Source: an uncultured Francisella sp.
Lineage (GTDB): Bacteria; Pseudomonadota; Gammaproteobacteria; Burkholderiales; Neisseriaceae
Direction: 5' to 3'
DNA length: 48,197 nucleotides
Assembly (NCBI GenBank): GCA_943913655.1
Contig: CALTZA010000009.1
Location: 1-48,197 of the forward strand
Shown: one piece after another, positions 8,297-16,938 of the stretch
How the letters are laid out: every line of letters starts with the position of its first letter
Position numbering within the stretch: position 1 is the first letter of the stretch
The notes under the pieces: model-generated
Seen by the model: the letters and a program-made list of their open reading frames with translations, nothing else
Told to the model about the DNA's origin: nothing
The model's database searches: none
Translations under genes and position numbers: made by a program

Positions 8297-8569
8297 GAAT
8301 TGCTTGATATCCAGAAAAAAATGGGAGAAAGGATTTAAATTACTATCGTTATATTTTTAAAGACGAAAATCTACTTGTTAAATAGAGTCAAATAATTTAT
8401 TTAAAGTAGAGATAATTCCGGTAGAGCGCGATCTTTGTTGATGCAGAATTTTAAGGACGTAAAAGTTACTTAAAATCTATGAATAGCGAGTTAGTCAGAT
8501 TATATTGTACTAGAACAGTTCGATCTGTCCCAGATGATGACAAATGCATATATATTAGTAAACCAGAAA

Positions 8570-9730
8570 ACGCATATAGCCTTTCAATAGCAGCAATGGT
8601 CCCAGGTCATTATTGATAGTAGAAAATACTGTGCCTGATAAATTTCCAAGTAATCCCTTCCTGCATGATAGCAAAGAAGATAGAAAGAGGAAGCACTGGT
8701 TTTGTGCTGACTGAGAGAACTGGATAGTTTAATATGGTATGTAGAGCAAAGAATCTGCCGGTGAATAAAATTCCCAAAATTATTAGTGGAAGAGTTTGTG
8801 AATTTAGTTAAAAAAGCTCCGGTCATAGCTACTATCAGAGTACTTAATGCAATCAATAGCAAATGATAAGTTGGCTTAATCGCTTGTCCTATTTGTAAAG
8901 AAGATAAAGTTCCAAGCAAGATAGCAAAAAAGATTAAGCCAATTTCTTTTCAGTCAGCTTAAAATTAGGCTGCATCAGATAGCATTGTGCATAGTTATAG
9001 AGAGAAACAAATCCACCCATCAATAAAAAAAGCGATACTGAGGATTAAAAACAGGGGCAGATTATGTAGCTTTTGCCTTAATACTTTCATTTGGACTGTT
9101 CACATTAAAGCGATTGATATTTAGAGTCTTGAGCGGTTAGTGCAGGAATTTTTTAATAAATAGAGAAAAAGTATCGCAGCACACAAAGTGATTACAGAAA
9201 CGGTGATGAATATAGCTGTCTTTAAGTTAACGTAGTCTAAAGCCACCGCGATGATGGTGCGGCCAGTTAGTTCGCTACTAATACTTGCTTCCTGCAACAT
9301 AAATGTTCATGAGGATTGGAAGATATCACGGTGATCAACCTTATCAGCTGAAAAAGCCATGGTAGCGGTGGCTGAAATTTCTGCAATGAAAATACCTTGT
9401 AGCGCCCGAACAATTAATAAGCTGTATATATTGGCGCTAATGAGCAAAATAAACACCAGTACAGTGGTACCTAGAAGGAAAATATTGCATCATTTTTTCT
9501 TTACCAAAATAAAGGGTAAGATGGCTAGTGGGAATCAAAGCAAAAGCCAGAAATCCAGTGGTTAAAGACACTGCCAGTGAATTGATGGCAGAGCAGAGAT
9601 AGCAAAGATTTGAGAAAAGGTGGTTAACAAGGCTTGACAGAAATAAAAGGCATTGAAGGTAGCAAGCCCTGCCAGAAATATTGCTATGAACAGTCCAATA
9701 TCCTTTGGAAGAAACTGGGATTTTATTCAT
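8570..9730 (-). pseudogene. Decayed MFS transporter (YnfM-type exporter)
   Basis: Broken minus-strand frames line up with one 12-helix MFS permease. The N-terminus begins near 9730 with FLPKDIGLFIAIFLAGLATF and the following helix, then LTTGFLAFALIP with GKEK in place of the GRKxxM loop. Midway, FFIDGWICFSL, then after frame changes EKEIGLIFFAILLGTLSSLQ (about 8900) and MTGAFLTKFTNSS, with a C-terminal stretch resembling the FFaxHs...ALYLFFYYLGSS region near 8690. Many stops and frameshifts make it non-functional. By layout it resembles the YnfM/arabinose-efflux-like subgroup. It converges with the PepSY gene, but no functional link can be shown. Confidence 0.72.
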
Positions 9731-10107
9731 AATAATTTGGATAGGAATTTAGTATTTATTTAATTTATTTTTAAATTTATTCCATACCTTATCGAAAAGA
9801 GATAGACTTCTTAAGCTTATCTTTTATAATATCTCGATTTTTTAGAGAGCAAATACGAAAAAGACCTTGGGTAAAATAGCCGGTATTGTATTTTGGCTGT
9901 TAGACCAATGTGGTAGCAAATTATTAAAACAGCTTTTTTATAGAGTAACTCTTGCCATGTGTTGTCAGTTAGTTCATAATGCCAGCTTCTCTAGTGATAG
10001 GAAATTGCTCTAGGTCCAAGATATGGTGTTCTTGTGTCAGTTTGAGGATTTCTCCCAAGCAGAAATTATGCCATTTAAATTTACTGACTTATGGTAAAGG
10101 TGGTATG
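9731..10107. other. Intergenic stretch, nothing recognised
   Basis: About 380 bp between the dead MFS gene and the tRNA cluster. It is AT-rich, with no frame that looks coding and no strong hairpin. It must contain the promoter for the tRNA cluster, but I could not identify convincing -35/-10 elements. Confidence 0.5.
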
Positions 10108-10181
10108 GGCGAAGTGGCAGAGTGGTTATGCAGCGGCCTGCAAAGCCGTGGACGCCGGTTCGATTCCGACCTTCGCCTCCA
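10108..10181 (+). tRNA. cysT: tRNA-Cys (GCA)
   Basis: A 74-nt tRNA: acceptor GGCGAAG with CTTCGCC, anticodon loop CTGCAAA giving GCA, T-loop TTCGATT with the conserved TTC, discriminator T and encoded CCA. First of a cluster of three tRNA-like units. Confidence 0.94.
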
Positions 10182-10210
10182 TAGTAAAGTAGTAAAGAAT
10201 ATAAAGATTT

Positions 10211-10285
10211 GGCGGGGTGGCAGAGTGTTGATGCAACGGTGTGCAAAGCCGTTTAGGCCGGTTAAAATCCGCGCCCCCGCCTCCA
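10211..10285 (+). pseudogene. Degenerate second tRNA-Cys (GCA)
   Basis: A 75-nt unit 29 bp after tRNA-Cys. The acceptor (GGCGGGG with CCCCGCC), the anticodon stem and the GCA anticodon are kept, as is the 3' TCCA. The T-arm is damaged: the loop is TTAAAAT, where functional tRNAs have TTC, so C56, needed for the D-loop/T-loop contact, is lost. The outer two pairs of the T-stem are also mismatched. It is probably a tandem duplicate of tRNA-Cys now decaying, or an unusual expressed tRNA. Confidence 0.72.
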
Positions 10286-10299
10286 AAAAGTATGTATTT

Positions 10300-10390
10300 G
10301 CCCGGGTGGTGGAATAGGTAGACACAACGGACTTAAAATCCGTCGGCTCTTAAAACGGCCGTGCCGGTTCGATTCCGGCTCCGGGCACCA
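10300..10390 (+). tRNA. leuZ: tRNA-Leu (UAA)
   Basis: A 91-nt class II tRNA with a long variable arm. Acceptor GCCCGGG with CCGGGC, anticodon loop TTAAAAT giving TAA, T-loop TTCGATT, CCA encoded. Fourteen bases follow the degenerate tRNA-Cys, so the three are probably one transcript. Confidence 0.95.
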
Positions 10391-10435
10391 AATTCGTTTT
10401 TTTGGTAACGTGATTAATCGTTATAATGAGCTTGA

Positions 10436-11005
10436 TCAGCACTGTGGTTGCGCTTGATTATGTGATGTAGGAACTAATTTTTTGGAAGCAAGCAATTTTG
10501 ACATGGATAACAGCTGTGAATCCTCATCATTAGCAGAAAACTCCATATAAGCGACACCTGTTTTTCTGCAAACCTCTTTTTTGACGGCATCTCTTATAAT
10601 TGCATCCCCGTTGAAATGCCCTTCTCCTTGATATTCAATTACCACAATAGGGCGACCAAATTGGTCAATAATTATTAGGTCTGCGCGTTTGCTATTGATG
10701 CAACTATAGGCCGACTTATTTTCTGAAGTAAATATCTCCCCCAAACAAACCTGGGGAAATACCCTGTAGTAGGGATGATGACGCGTCAGATGACGTTCAA
10801 TTTTTTGAAATAATTTGAACTCCCCTTTATTCATGATGCGTTTTAAATTAAAACTATTATTAGCAACTAAATACAGCTGATCTTCTTTATTATAGGGACG
10901 TCTGATTCTTTCATATGTATGGGGAGGGGGAGATTGTGCAAACATCTTACGGATTTCTTTCCAGATTTTACCTGCCCAAGTGCTGATTAATTCTAATGTC
11001 ATCAT
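10436..11005 (-). CDS. DUF2726-domain protein (PD-(D/E)xK-nuclease-like)
   Basis: A 189-residue protein. An N-terminal variable part of about 50 residues is followed by the DUF2726 core: MNKGEFKLFQKIERHL (the conserved N-terminal helix), YRVFPQVCLGEIF, KRADLIIIDQFGRPIVVIEY, then KKEVCRKTGVAYMEF. The D...ExQ arrangement and final strand resemble the PD-(D/E)xK nuclease fold to which DUF2726 is related. The substrate is unknown; such proteins are often near mobile or topoisomerase-like modules, but no such neighbour is seen. It ends about 45 bp after tRNA-Leu on the opposite strand. The start ATG is doubled (MM) and cannot be resolved further. Confidence 0.75.
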   Translation of the reverse strand: MMTLELISTWAGKIWKEIRKMFAQSPPPHTYERIRRPYNKEDQLYLVANNSFNLKRIMNKGEFKLFQKIERHLTRHHPYYRVFPQVCLGEIFTSENKSAYSCINSKRADLIIIDQFGRPIVVIEYQGEGHFNGDAIIRDAVKKEVCRKTGVAYMEFSANDEDSQLLSMSKLLASKKLVPTSHNQAQPQC

Positions 11006-11273
11006 AATTATCCGTTGTTCTGCTAGGTCTTAACATACTATTGTACCGTCAGATGCATTGAAATAGAATCGTTTTTTAAAAATATTGTCGATGACTAACA
11101 CTATCTATACTCCTCACAAGTAAAGATTTTTCGCATCGTCAATTAAATACTCATATTTAAGTTTTAAGAGAAAGCAGTAGAGATATCTAATTTTATAAGC
11201 AATTTACTTTGGACGAAACAAACGCTATTTATTTATGCTGTATTATTGATAGGTGATTTTATGTAGTTATTAA

Positions 11274-11649
11274 GGAGGTAATTCGTCAGATTATCAACAC
11301 AGTTGTCATCGTGACAATCAACGTGAATACGGCCCCAACTGTGGTCATACCACAGTGTATCAATATTGACTATGTTAATTATTTACACAATGGCCATTTG
11401 CATCATCCGCACTAAGAATCATAGTGATGAGCATAAGATTGAGATTGGTGAAAAAAAGCCAGCTCCTTGTACTAAAAAGTCAAAATCTAAAAGAGCATGA
11501 TGCCGATTATGTGCATAGGGTAGGTAGATTGTGATCACGAAGCAGTTCCTCACGGTGGTCATGTTGATTATCTTGCGAATGACCGACTACATCATCTTCA
11601 TGGTACCATTGCAATGAATCATGGTTCGCTTGAGCTAGTGCATTTATAA
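11274..11649 (+). pseudogene. Broken histidine-rich small protein gene
   Basis: A strong ribosome binding site (AAGGAGG at 11272-11278) is followed by a frame without a usual start codon that reads SCHRDNQREYGPNCGHTTV, then, shifted, DYVNYLHNGHLHHPH and a stop (about 11415). A second, similar unit at 11528-11615 reads CDHEAVPHGGHVDYL, then, in a degraded form, a LHHLHGT stretch and NHGS. The pattern CGH...V.H..HVDYLHNGHLHHPH belongs to small His/Cys-rich proteins that I associate with metal binding. The lost start, frame changes and stops make it a pseudogene, apparently with two tandem motif copies. Confidence 0.6.
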
Positions 11650-11661
11650 GATTGTTGCACA

Positions 11662-12807
11662 TTAATAGTAGCCTAGGTCATCTAGCAGTTTTTTAGCATC
11701 CAAGATAGGGCCTCGTTTGGGAGTGGCATAAACTTTTCTTGCAAGGTCAGTGCGGTTAGTGAATACACCATCGGCCAGTTCTTGCCATTCCTTTAGCTGT
11801 TTGGTGGTATCGAAAGAGTAAGGATGCAAACCTAAACCTTGCTTGTGCACCCAATCTGCTACGTCTTGACGTATTTTCTGAGCTGTTTTGGGTTGATAAA
11901 GCTTATCTAATGGGTCCATAATGTTTAGGCCGAGAAAATGAGCATGATATGCTTTAGCAAAAGCGGCATTGTTTCTCAGTAATAAAGTTGGTTGATGGAG
12001 TTTTAGCTGTCCTGGATAGGCATTGACTAATAAAGTGGTTGGGATGTGACCCTGGAACATATGATCTAATTTGATGAAACTTTGATGGGAAAAAGTTTGC
12101 AAAATGAGTTTTCCATTGTTGTAACCCACCTTAACTTTGCCGTTTAATGAGGCTTGTTGTCTATTGGGTACCTGATTAGAGACAATATTCCAGCCTAATC
12201 GTTTGATTTCTTTTGCAAATTGTTTTTCAATTCCAGGGTTTAGTTCGGGTTTTTTAAATTCTAGATATAAACCAGGACGGTTGCCATTATCAGCCTCATC
12301 TTTAACATAAGCAAAGCTATGATCTGGATTAATGAGACGCTTATGATCAATGCCCCGCTTAATACGATAGCCTTGGGCAATTTTAACTAAATCCTCCAAG
12401 GTTAAAATTTCTAGTTGAGAAAAACTTTTTCGAGCGCGCTCAGGATATTTTTGATTAAACCAGCTTCCGGCATCAAGTTTTAATAGCTCTAAGTAAGTAA
12501 AGTGATTGGCTGGCTGTGATTGCCGTAAGGGATAAATCTGGGCGATATTGGTTGTGCGTGTTAATTGATCATCGTGCAAAGTTAATAAAACACCATCTTT
12601 AGTCAGCTGTAAATCTGCTTCAAGATAGTCAGCTCCCATATTTCTTGCCCAGCGATAGGCGGCTTCAGTTTCTTCTGGAGCCCAATACGTTGTGCCGCGA
12701 TGCGCGATAATAGCAGGAAGGGATGTATTTTGCAGCACAGGAATTTGACCAAAGGCAGCTTGCTGAAGTAATAATAAACTGGTAGAAAGAATAAATATTT
12801 TTTTCAT
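11662..12807 (-). CDS. glpQ: Glycerophosphodiester phosphodiesterase, periplasmic
   Basis: GlpQ hydrolyses glycerophosphodiesters to glycerol-3-phosphate and an alcohol. From the ATG at 12807 it has 381 residues with a signal peptide (MKKIFILSTSLLLLQQAAFG). The frame could begin ten codons earlier, but that would bury the signal sequence. Catalytic motifs are present: IIAHRG near residue 30, APEET, then EADLQLTKDGVLLTLHDDQLTRTTN (metal ligands and the HD pair), and the C-terminal DGVFTNR with NRTDLA. The GDPD TIM barrel covers most of the mature protein. The gene is divergent from the Nif3-like gene; the longest possible frames overlap. It could supply glycerol-3-phosphate from host or own phospholipids. 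Confidence 0.93.
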   Translation of the reverse strand: MKKIFILSTSLLLLQQAAFGQIPVLQNTSLPAIIAHRGTTYWAPEETEAAYRWARNMGADYLEADLQLTKDGVLLTLHDDQLTRTTNIAQIYPLRQSQPANHFTYLELLKLDAGSWFNQKYPERARKSFSQLEILTLEDLVKIAQGYRIKRGIDHKRLINPDHSFAYVKDEADNGNRPGLYLEFKKPELNPGIEKQFAKEIKRLGWNIVSNQVPNRQQASLNGKVKVGYNNGKLILQTFSHQSFIKLDHMFQGHIPTTLLVNAYPGQLKLHQPTLLLRNNAAFAKAYHAHFLGLNIMDPLDKLYQPKTAQKIRQDVADWVHKQGLGLHPYSFDTTKQLKEWQELADGVFTNRTDLARKVYATPKRGPILDAKKLLDDLGYY

Positions 12808-12880
12808 AACATCTTCACTTATGGTCAAACAAAACAAACCTTTGCTGCCAAGTACGCAGGGTCAAAAGTCAACGCAAGCC

Positions 12881-13630
12881 ATGATACAGCGACAGCAGTT
12901 TCTGGATTATATGGATGATTTATTAGAAGTGCAAAACTTTCATGATTTTTGTCCCCAAGGTCTGCAGGTTTCGGGTTCAGAAAAGATTTACTCTATCACG
13001 CTAGCAGTGACAGCAAGTTTGGCAGCAATTCAATATGCCGCTCAAGAAAAGTCTGATCTATTACTTGCTCATCATGGTCTATTTTGGCAGGGAGAATCAC
13101 CTGTTATTACTGGTTGGAAGAAAGCACGCATCGCTACATTGCTTGCACACAATATCAATCTGGCTGTTTATCATCTTCCCCTTGATGCTCACCCTATATT
13201 AGGCAACAGCGCTCAGCTTGCTAAACGACTTAATTGGGTTGTTGAACAAAGAATAGCAGACCGGAAGTTGCTTTTTATCGGGCATTTAAAGCAGCCTCGT
13301 TATTTGGCTGAGTTAGCAGAGCACATCAGTAACGAGTTAAATCGCACTCCCTTGGTCATAGGAGAAACTAAGAAACTTATTAGACGTATTGCTTGGTGCA
13401 CAGGCGCTGGGCAAAGTTTCTTTTTAAATGCAATAGAAGAGGGTGTGGATGCGTTTCTCACAGGAGAAGCCTCAGAAGCACAATTTCATTTGGCTTATGA
13501 ATGTGATACTGCTTTTATTGCAGCGGGGCATTATGCTACGGAGCGTTATGGTATTCAAGCCCTAGGCAAGCAGATTGAGCAGGATTGGGGAATCAAAGTA
13601 CACTACTTTGAAAATAATAATCCTATATGA
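12881..13630 (+). CDS. ybgI: Nif3-like dinuclear metal centre protein
   Basis: A 249-residue member of the Nif3/YbgI/DUF34 family, a cytosolic ring-forming protein with a two-metal site and an unsettled function (GTP cyclohydrolase 1 type 2 homologue is the usual annotation). I chose the ATG at 12881 because the length then equals E. coli YbgI (247) and the conserved start (QFLDYMDDLL...CPQGLQVSG) follows at once; the frame is open 20 codons upstream to 12821. Metal ligands visible: LLAHHGLFW, YHLPLDAH, and the C-terminal AAGHYATERYG. The intact family signature GEASEAQFHLAYE is present. Confidence 0.9.
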   Translation: MIQRQQFLDYMDDLLEVQNFHDFCPQGLQVSGSEKIYSITLAVTASLAAIQYAAQEKSDLLLAHHGLFWQGESPVITGWKKARIATLLAHNINLAVYHLPLDAHPILGNSAQLAKRLNWVVEQRIADRKLLFIGHLKQPRYLAELAEHISNELNRTPLVIGETKKLIRRIAWCTGAGQSFFLNAIEEGVDAFLTGEASEAQFHLAYECDTAFIAAGHYATERYGIQALGKQIEQDWGIKVHYFENNNPI

Positions 13631-13731
13631 AAAACATTATAAAACAATATATTATGAAATTTTTCTGGACTTTTTTAGCTCAATTTACTATAATAAAAGT
13701 TTTTTAGAAGCTTTAAAAGGAAATCTTTACT

Positions 13732-14337
13732 ATGATGGTCCTTTACTCCGGTATCACTTGCCCTTTTAGTCAGCGCTGTCGCATTGTGCTTTATGAAAAG
13801 GGAATGGATTTTGAAATTAAGGATGTTGATATTTTCAATAAGCCTGAAGATTTGGCCTTGATGAATCCCTACAACCAGGTGCCAGTTTTAGTAGAGAGAA
13901 ATTTAATTTTGCACGAATCAAACATCATTAATGAATATATCGATGAGCGATTTCCACATCCACAATTGATGGCAGCAGACCCAATTGCCAGAGGACGTGG
14001 TCGTTTGTTTTTATACCGTTTAGAGAAAGAGTTATTTGCCCCCGTACAGGTGTTAGAATCACTTGACAGCAAAAAGAGAGGGCAAGATGCTGCCAAAAAA
14101 ACTATTTTAGAGGGGCTTACCGTATTATCTTCTATGTTTAAGAAAACACGCTATATATTAGGTGATGAGTTTTCCTTATTAGATGTGGCGATTGCGCCTC
14201 TACTTTGGCGTTTAGATTATTACGGTATCAAGTCCAGTAAATTATGCAGTTCGATCTTAAAGTATGGAGAGAGGATCTTTCAACGGCGATCTTTTATTGA
14301 TTCACTCACACCAGCTGAAAAAGCCATGAGAAAATAG
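13732..14337 (+). CDS. sspA: Stringent starvation protein A (GST-fold regulator)
   Basis: SspA is a glutathione-S-transferase-fold protein that binds RNA polymerase and affects stress and virulence genes. The 201-residue protein has the thioredoxin-like N-domain (YSGITCPFSQRCRIVLYEKG), the cis-proline region NQVPVLVERN, ESNIINEYIDERFPHP, and the all-helical C-domain with FSLLDVAIAPLLWRL. A Shine-Dalgarno (AAGGA) lies about 9 nt upstream of the ATG pair. It is directly followed by sspB with a 2-nt gap, the conserved sspAB operon. Confidence 0.94.
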   Translation: MMVLYSGITCPFSQRCRIVLYEKGMDFEIKDVDIFNKPEDLALMNPYNQVPVLVERNLILHESNIINEYIDERFPHPQLMAADPIARGRGRLFLYRLEKELFAPVQVLESLDSKKRGQDAAKKTILEGLTVLSSMFKKTRYILGDEFSLLDVAIAPLLWRLDYYGIKSSKLCSSILKYGERIFQRRSFIDSLTPAEKAMRK

Positions 14338-14339
14338 TG

Positions 14340-14780
14340 ATGTTACCCATTGATTTCAAATCTTATTTATTGTATCAAACTTATGACTATATTGTTGATA
14401 GGGGTTTAACCCCCTATATACAAGTGTTTGTCAACCAGTATACTGATGTACCAATGGAATTTGTACTTAATCACAGCATTACTTTAAATATTGGTCCAGT
14501 GGCAACCTCTTCTTTGTTATTTGATCAACAGAGTATTACTTTTCAAGCCAGGTTTTCTGGAACACTACGCTCTGTTTGTGTCCCTATTGGACATGTAATT
14601 GCGATATATGCACGAGAAAATACTGAATTGTTATTAGCTTTTGAGGTAGAAGAGCAATTAACTCATCCCTGGGAAAGCACTTCTTTATCAATAGGTGATC
14701 AGGATAAGAATAAGGAAAAAAAACCATCAAAGCGCCCACATTTAAGGGTTCTTAAGAAAAAAAATACAAAAAAAGATTAA
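14340..14780 (+). CDS. sspB: ClpXP protease specificity-enhancing factor
   Basis: SspB binds the tmRNA tag and tethers tagged proteins to ClpXP. The protein is 146 residues. The N-domain begins SYLLYQTYDYIVDRGLTPYI and continues VPMEFV, LNIGP and FQARFSGTLRSVCVPIG, ending in IAIYARENT, all family hallmarks. A charged flexible linker (residues about 110-130) precedes the C-terminal PHLRVLKK, the ClpX-binding peptide (LRVVK in E. coli). The start is the ATG at 14340, just after the sspA stop; a GTG one codon earlier overlaps that stop. The tag-binding partner is encoded by ssrA in this window. Confidence 0.92.
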   Translation: MLPIDFKSYLLYQTYDYIVDRGLTPYIQVFVNQYTDVPMEFVLNHSITLNIGPVATSSLLFDQQSITFQARFSGTLRSVCVPIGHVIAIYARENTELLLAFEVEEQLTHPWESTSLSIGDQDKNKEKKPSKRPHLRVLKKKNTKKD

Positions 14781-15025
14781 TATAGTAGTTTATCAGCTAA
14801 CTTAACAGCAAAAGAAAGTTAGTTTATTGTGAGTTTTGAATTATCTAATTTTTTAGCTTAATTAGCGGACTAGTCGTATTTTAATCAGGATGATAAAGCG
14901 CTTTCCCCTGCTATTTTTCTGTTAAGATTTTTGTGATGCTATTTATCTTAATTAATTTTTCTTGCAGTCATAAACAACATCCGCTATTCTCGCATTAATT
15001 AATTACCCTGATAAAAAAGTATTTT

Positions 15026-15159
15026 TTGACATCATGCTTGTTATTGACGATTTAAGCCATCTACATGTACCCTGAATCATCGTGGTTAGTGATTATTGAT
15101 CAGGCCTTATCAACAAGCATGAAGTGCGATAAACACTTTTCAATGAAAAAAGGTCAAAC
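15026..15159 (+). promoter_or_regulatory. ilvB leader: dyad, possible promoter and leader peptide
   Basis: The 376-bp gap before ilvB contains an 11-bp perfect inverted repeat (TCATGCTTGTT at 15032-15042, AACAAGCATGA at 15112-15122) spaced by 69 bp. Inside starts a 13-codon frame, ATG at 15034 to TGA at 15073-15075, encoding MLVIDDLSHLHVP, six of 13 residues being Leu, Val or Ile. That would fit an attenuation peptide. Against this, it has no Shine-Dalgarno, and a TTGACA at 15026-15031 just upstream of the ATG could be a -35 whose transcript would exclude the peptide; its -10 (GATTTA after 17 bp) is poor. A weak hairpin (AAGTG/CACTT, 15123-15140) lies before ilvB. 14784-15020 holds nothing else I recognise. 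Confidence 0.35.
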
Positions 15160-16938
15160 ATGAGATTATCTGGTGCGCAAATTATTGTTCAAAGCCTTAA
15201 ATCTGAGGGTGTGAAGTATGTCTTTGGCTATCCAGGCGGCGCTGTTTTAGAAATATATGATGCTATTTTTCAGCTAAATGCTTTTCGCCATATTCTGGTG
15301 CGTCATGAGCAAGCAGCAGTGCATATGGCTGATGCTTATGCTCGTGCTTCTGGTGAAGTGGGGGTGGCGCTTGTTACTTCCGGTCCAGGGGCAACCAATG
15401 CTGTCACTGGAATCGCTACGGCACATAGCGATTCCATCCCCATTGTAGTCATCTCAGGTCAGGTTGCTTCTTCAACTATTGGGACAGATGCTTTTCAAGA
15501 AGTAGATATGGTGGGGATTACCCGACATTGTGTCAAACATAATTTTCTGGTCAAGCAAGTGGATGGGTTGGCAAATACCATTAAAAAAGCCTTTTATCTT
15601 GCGCGCACTGGTCGTCCAGGTCCGGTTATAATTGATGTGGCCAAGGATGTAACTCAAGCTTTGCATAAATTTTGTTATCCGCAAGAACAGCCTTTTATTC
15701 GTTCTTATCAGCCCGTTATTCATGCACATAAGGGACAGATCAAGAAAGCAGTTCAATTATTTGCTTTAGCGAAAAGACCAGTGGTGTTTTTTGGTGGTGG
15801 TATTGTTTTAGCTAATGCAGAAGAAGAATTAAGGCGTTGGATCCAGTTAACGGGAGTTCCTTGCATATCAAGTTTAATGGGATTAGGTGCGTACTCTGCT
15901 TCTCATCCCCAATTTTTAGGTATGGTAGGAATGCATGGGACCTATGAAGCCAATATGGCCATGCAGCAAGCAGATATGGTTTTGGCTTTGGGAGTGCGCT
16001 TTGATGACCGTGTGATTTCAGTACCTGAAAAATACCTAGCAACAGCGAAAAAAATCATTCATATTGATATTGATCCTTCTTCAATTGCGAAAAGAGTCCC
16101 TGTGAATGTACCAATTGTAGGTGATATCAAACTGGCATTGCAGGCTATGACTTATCAGTGGGAAGAAAAGCAGTTAATCCTTGATCACAAAGGGCTGCAA
16201 TGTTGGTGGGAGTGTATTGAACAGTGGCGCAGTTTTAAAAGTTTGAACTATTCAGATGATGAGCAGATTATCAAACCGCAATATGTGATTAAAAGTCTGG
16301 CCCAATTGACCCAAAATCGAGCCTATATTGCTTCTGATGTGGGACAACATCAAATGTTTGTGGCGCAGTATTATCCTTTTGAAAAAAGCCGACAATGGTT
16401 TAATTCTGGGGGGCTGGGTACCATGGGAGTTGGATTACCCTATGCCATGGGTGCTCAATTGGCATTACCACAAGAAACGATATTTTGTGTGACTGGAGAT
16501 GGATCAATTCAGATGAATATCCAGGAACTGTCCACTTGTTATCAATTTAAGTTGCCAATCAAAATCATCAACTTGAATAATCAGTATCTTGGTATGGTAC
16601 GACAGTGGCAGGAATTTTATTATGAAGGCCGTTATTCTCATACTTACATGGATTCTCTACCAGATTTTGTAAAATTGGCGCAAGCATATGGACATGTGGG
16701 TATGCGTATTGAGAAAAAAGCAGATGTGCTGCCCGCGCTTAAAGAAGCAATTGCTTTACAGGATCAATTGGTGTTTATGGATTTTATCACTTCTCAAGAA
16801 CAAAATGTTTATCCGATGGTAGGTAATGGCAAGGGCTTGGATGAAATGTTATTACCACCTCATATGAGGCATTCAGTCCAAGATGGCGAAGTATTTAATG
16901 CCAAAAATAAACACTATGATACAAGGAGTGTGCCATGA
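15160..16938 (+). CDS. ilvB: Acetolactate synthase, large subunit
   Basis: The catalytic subunit makes acetolactate or acetohydroxybutyrate, the first common step to valine, leucine and isoleucine. The 592-residue protein has the ThDP domain order expected: PYR domain with HEQAAVHMADAYARASG (catalytic Glu near residue 48) and TSGPGATNAVTGIATAHSDS, the FAD/central domain with GMHGTYEANMAMQQAD and LGVRFDDRV, and the PP domain with GLGTMGVGLPYAMGAQLA and the GDG...NN ThDP motif (GDGSIQMNIQEL to LNNQYLGMV). The start has an AAGG about 6-7 nt upstream. It overlaps ilvN by 4 bp (ATGA), indicating coupling. ilvD, ilvE and leu genes are not in the window. Confidence 0.96.
   Translation: MRLSGAQIIVQSLKSEGVKYVFGYPGGAVLEIYDAIFQLNAFRHILVRHEQAAVHMADAYARASGEVGVALVTSGPGATNAVTGIATAHSDSIPIVVISGQVASSTIGTDAFQEVDMVGITRHCVKHNFLVKQVDGLANTIKKAFYLARTGRPGPVIIDVAKDVTQALHKFCYPQEQPFIRSYQPVIHAHKGQIKKAVQLFALAKRPVVFFGGGIVLANAEEELRRWIQLTGVPCISSLMGLGAYSASHPQFLGMVGMHGTYEANMAMQQADMVLALGVRFDDRVISVPEKYLATAKKIIHIDIDPSSIAKRVPVNVPIVGDIKLALQAMTYQWEEKQLILDHKGLQCWWECIEQWRSFKSLNYSDDEQIIKPQYVIKSLAQLTQNRAYIASDVGQHQMFVAQYYPFEKSRQWFNSGGLGTMGVGLPYAMGAQLALPQETIFCVTGDGSIQMNIQELSTCYQFKLPIKIINLNNQYLGMVRQWQEFYYEGRYSHTYMDSLPDFVKLAQAYGHVGMRIEKKADVLPALKEAIALQDQLVFMDFITSQEQNVYPMVGNGKGLDEMLLPPHMRHSVQDGEVFNAKNKHYDTRSVP

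Noticed and set aside
9979..10325. Three frames across the tRNA cluster
   Set aside because: They are translations of tRNA-Cys, its degenerate copy and tRNA-Leu.
15034..15075. Calling the 13-codon ilv leader as a gene
   Set aside because: No Shine-Dalgarno and only moderate branched-chain content; kept as a hypothesis.
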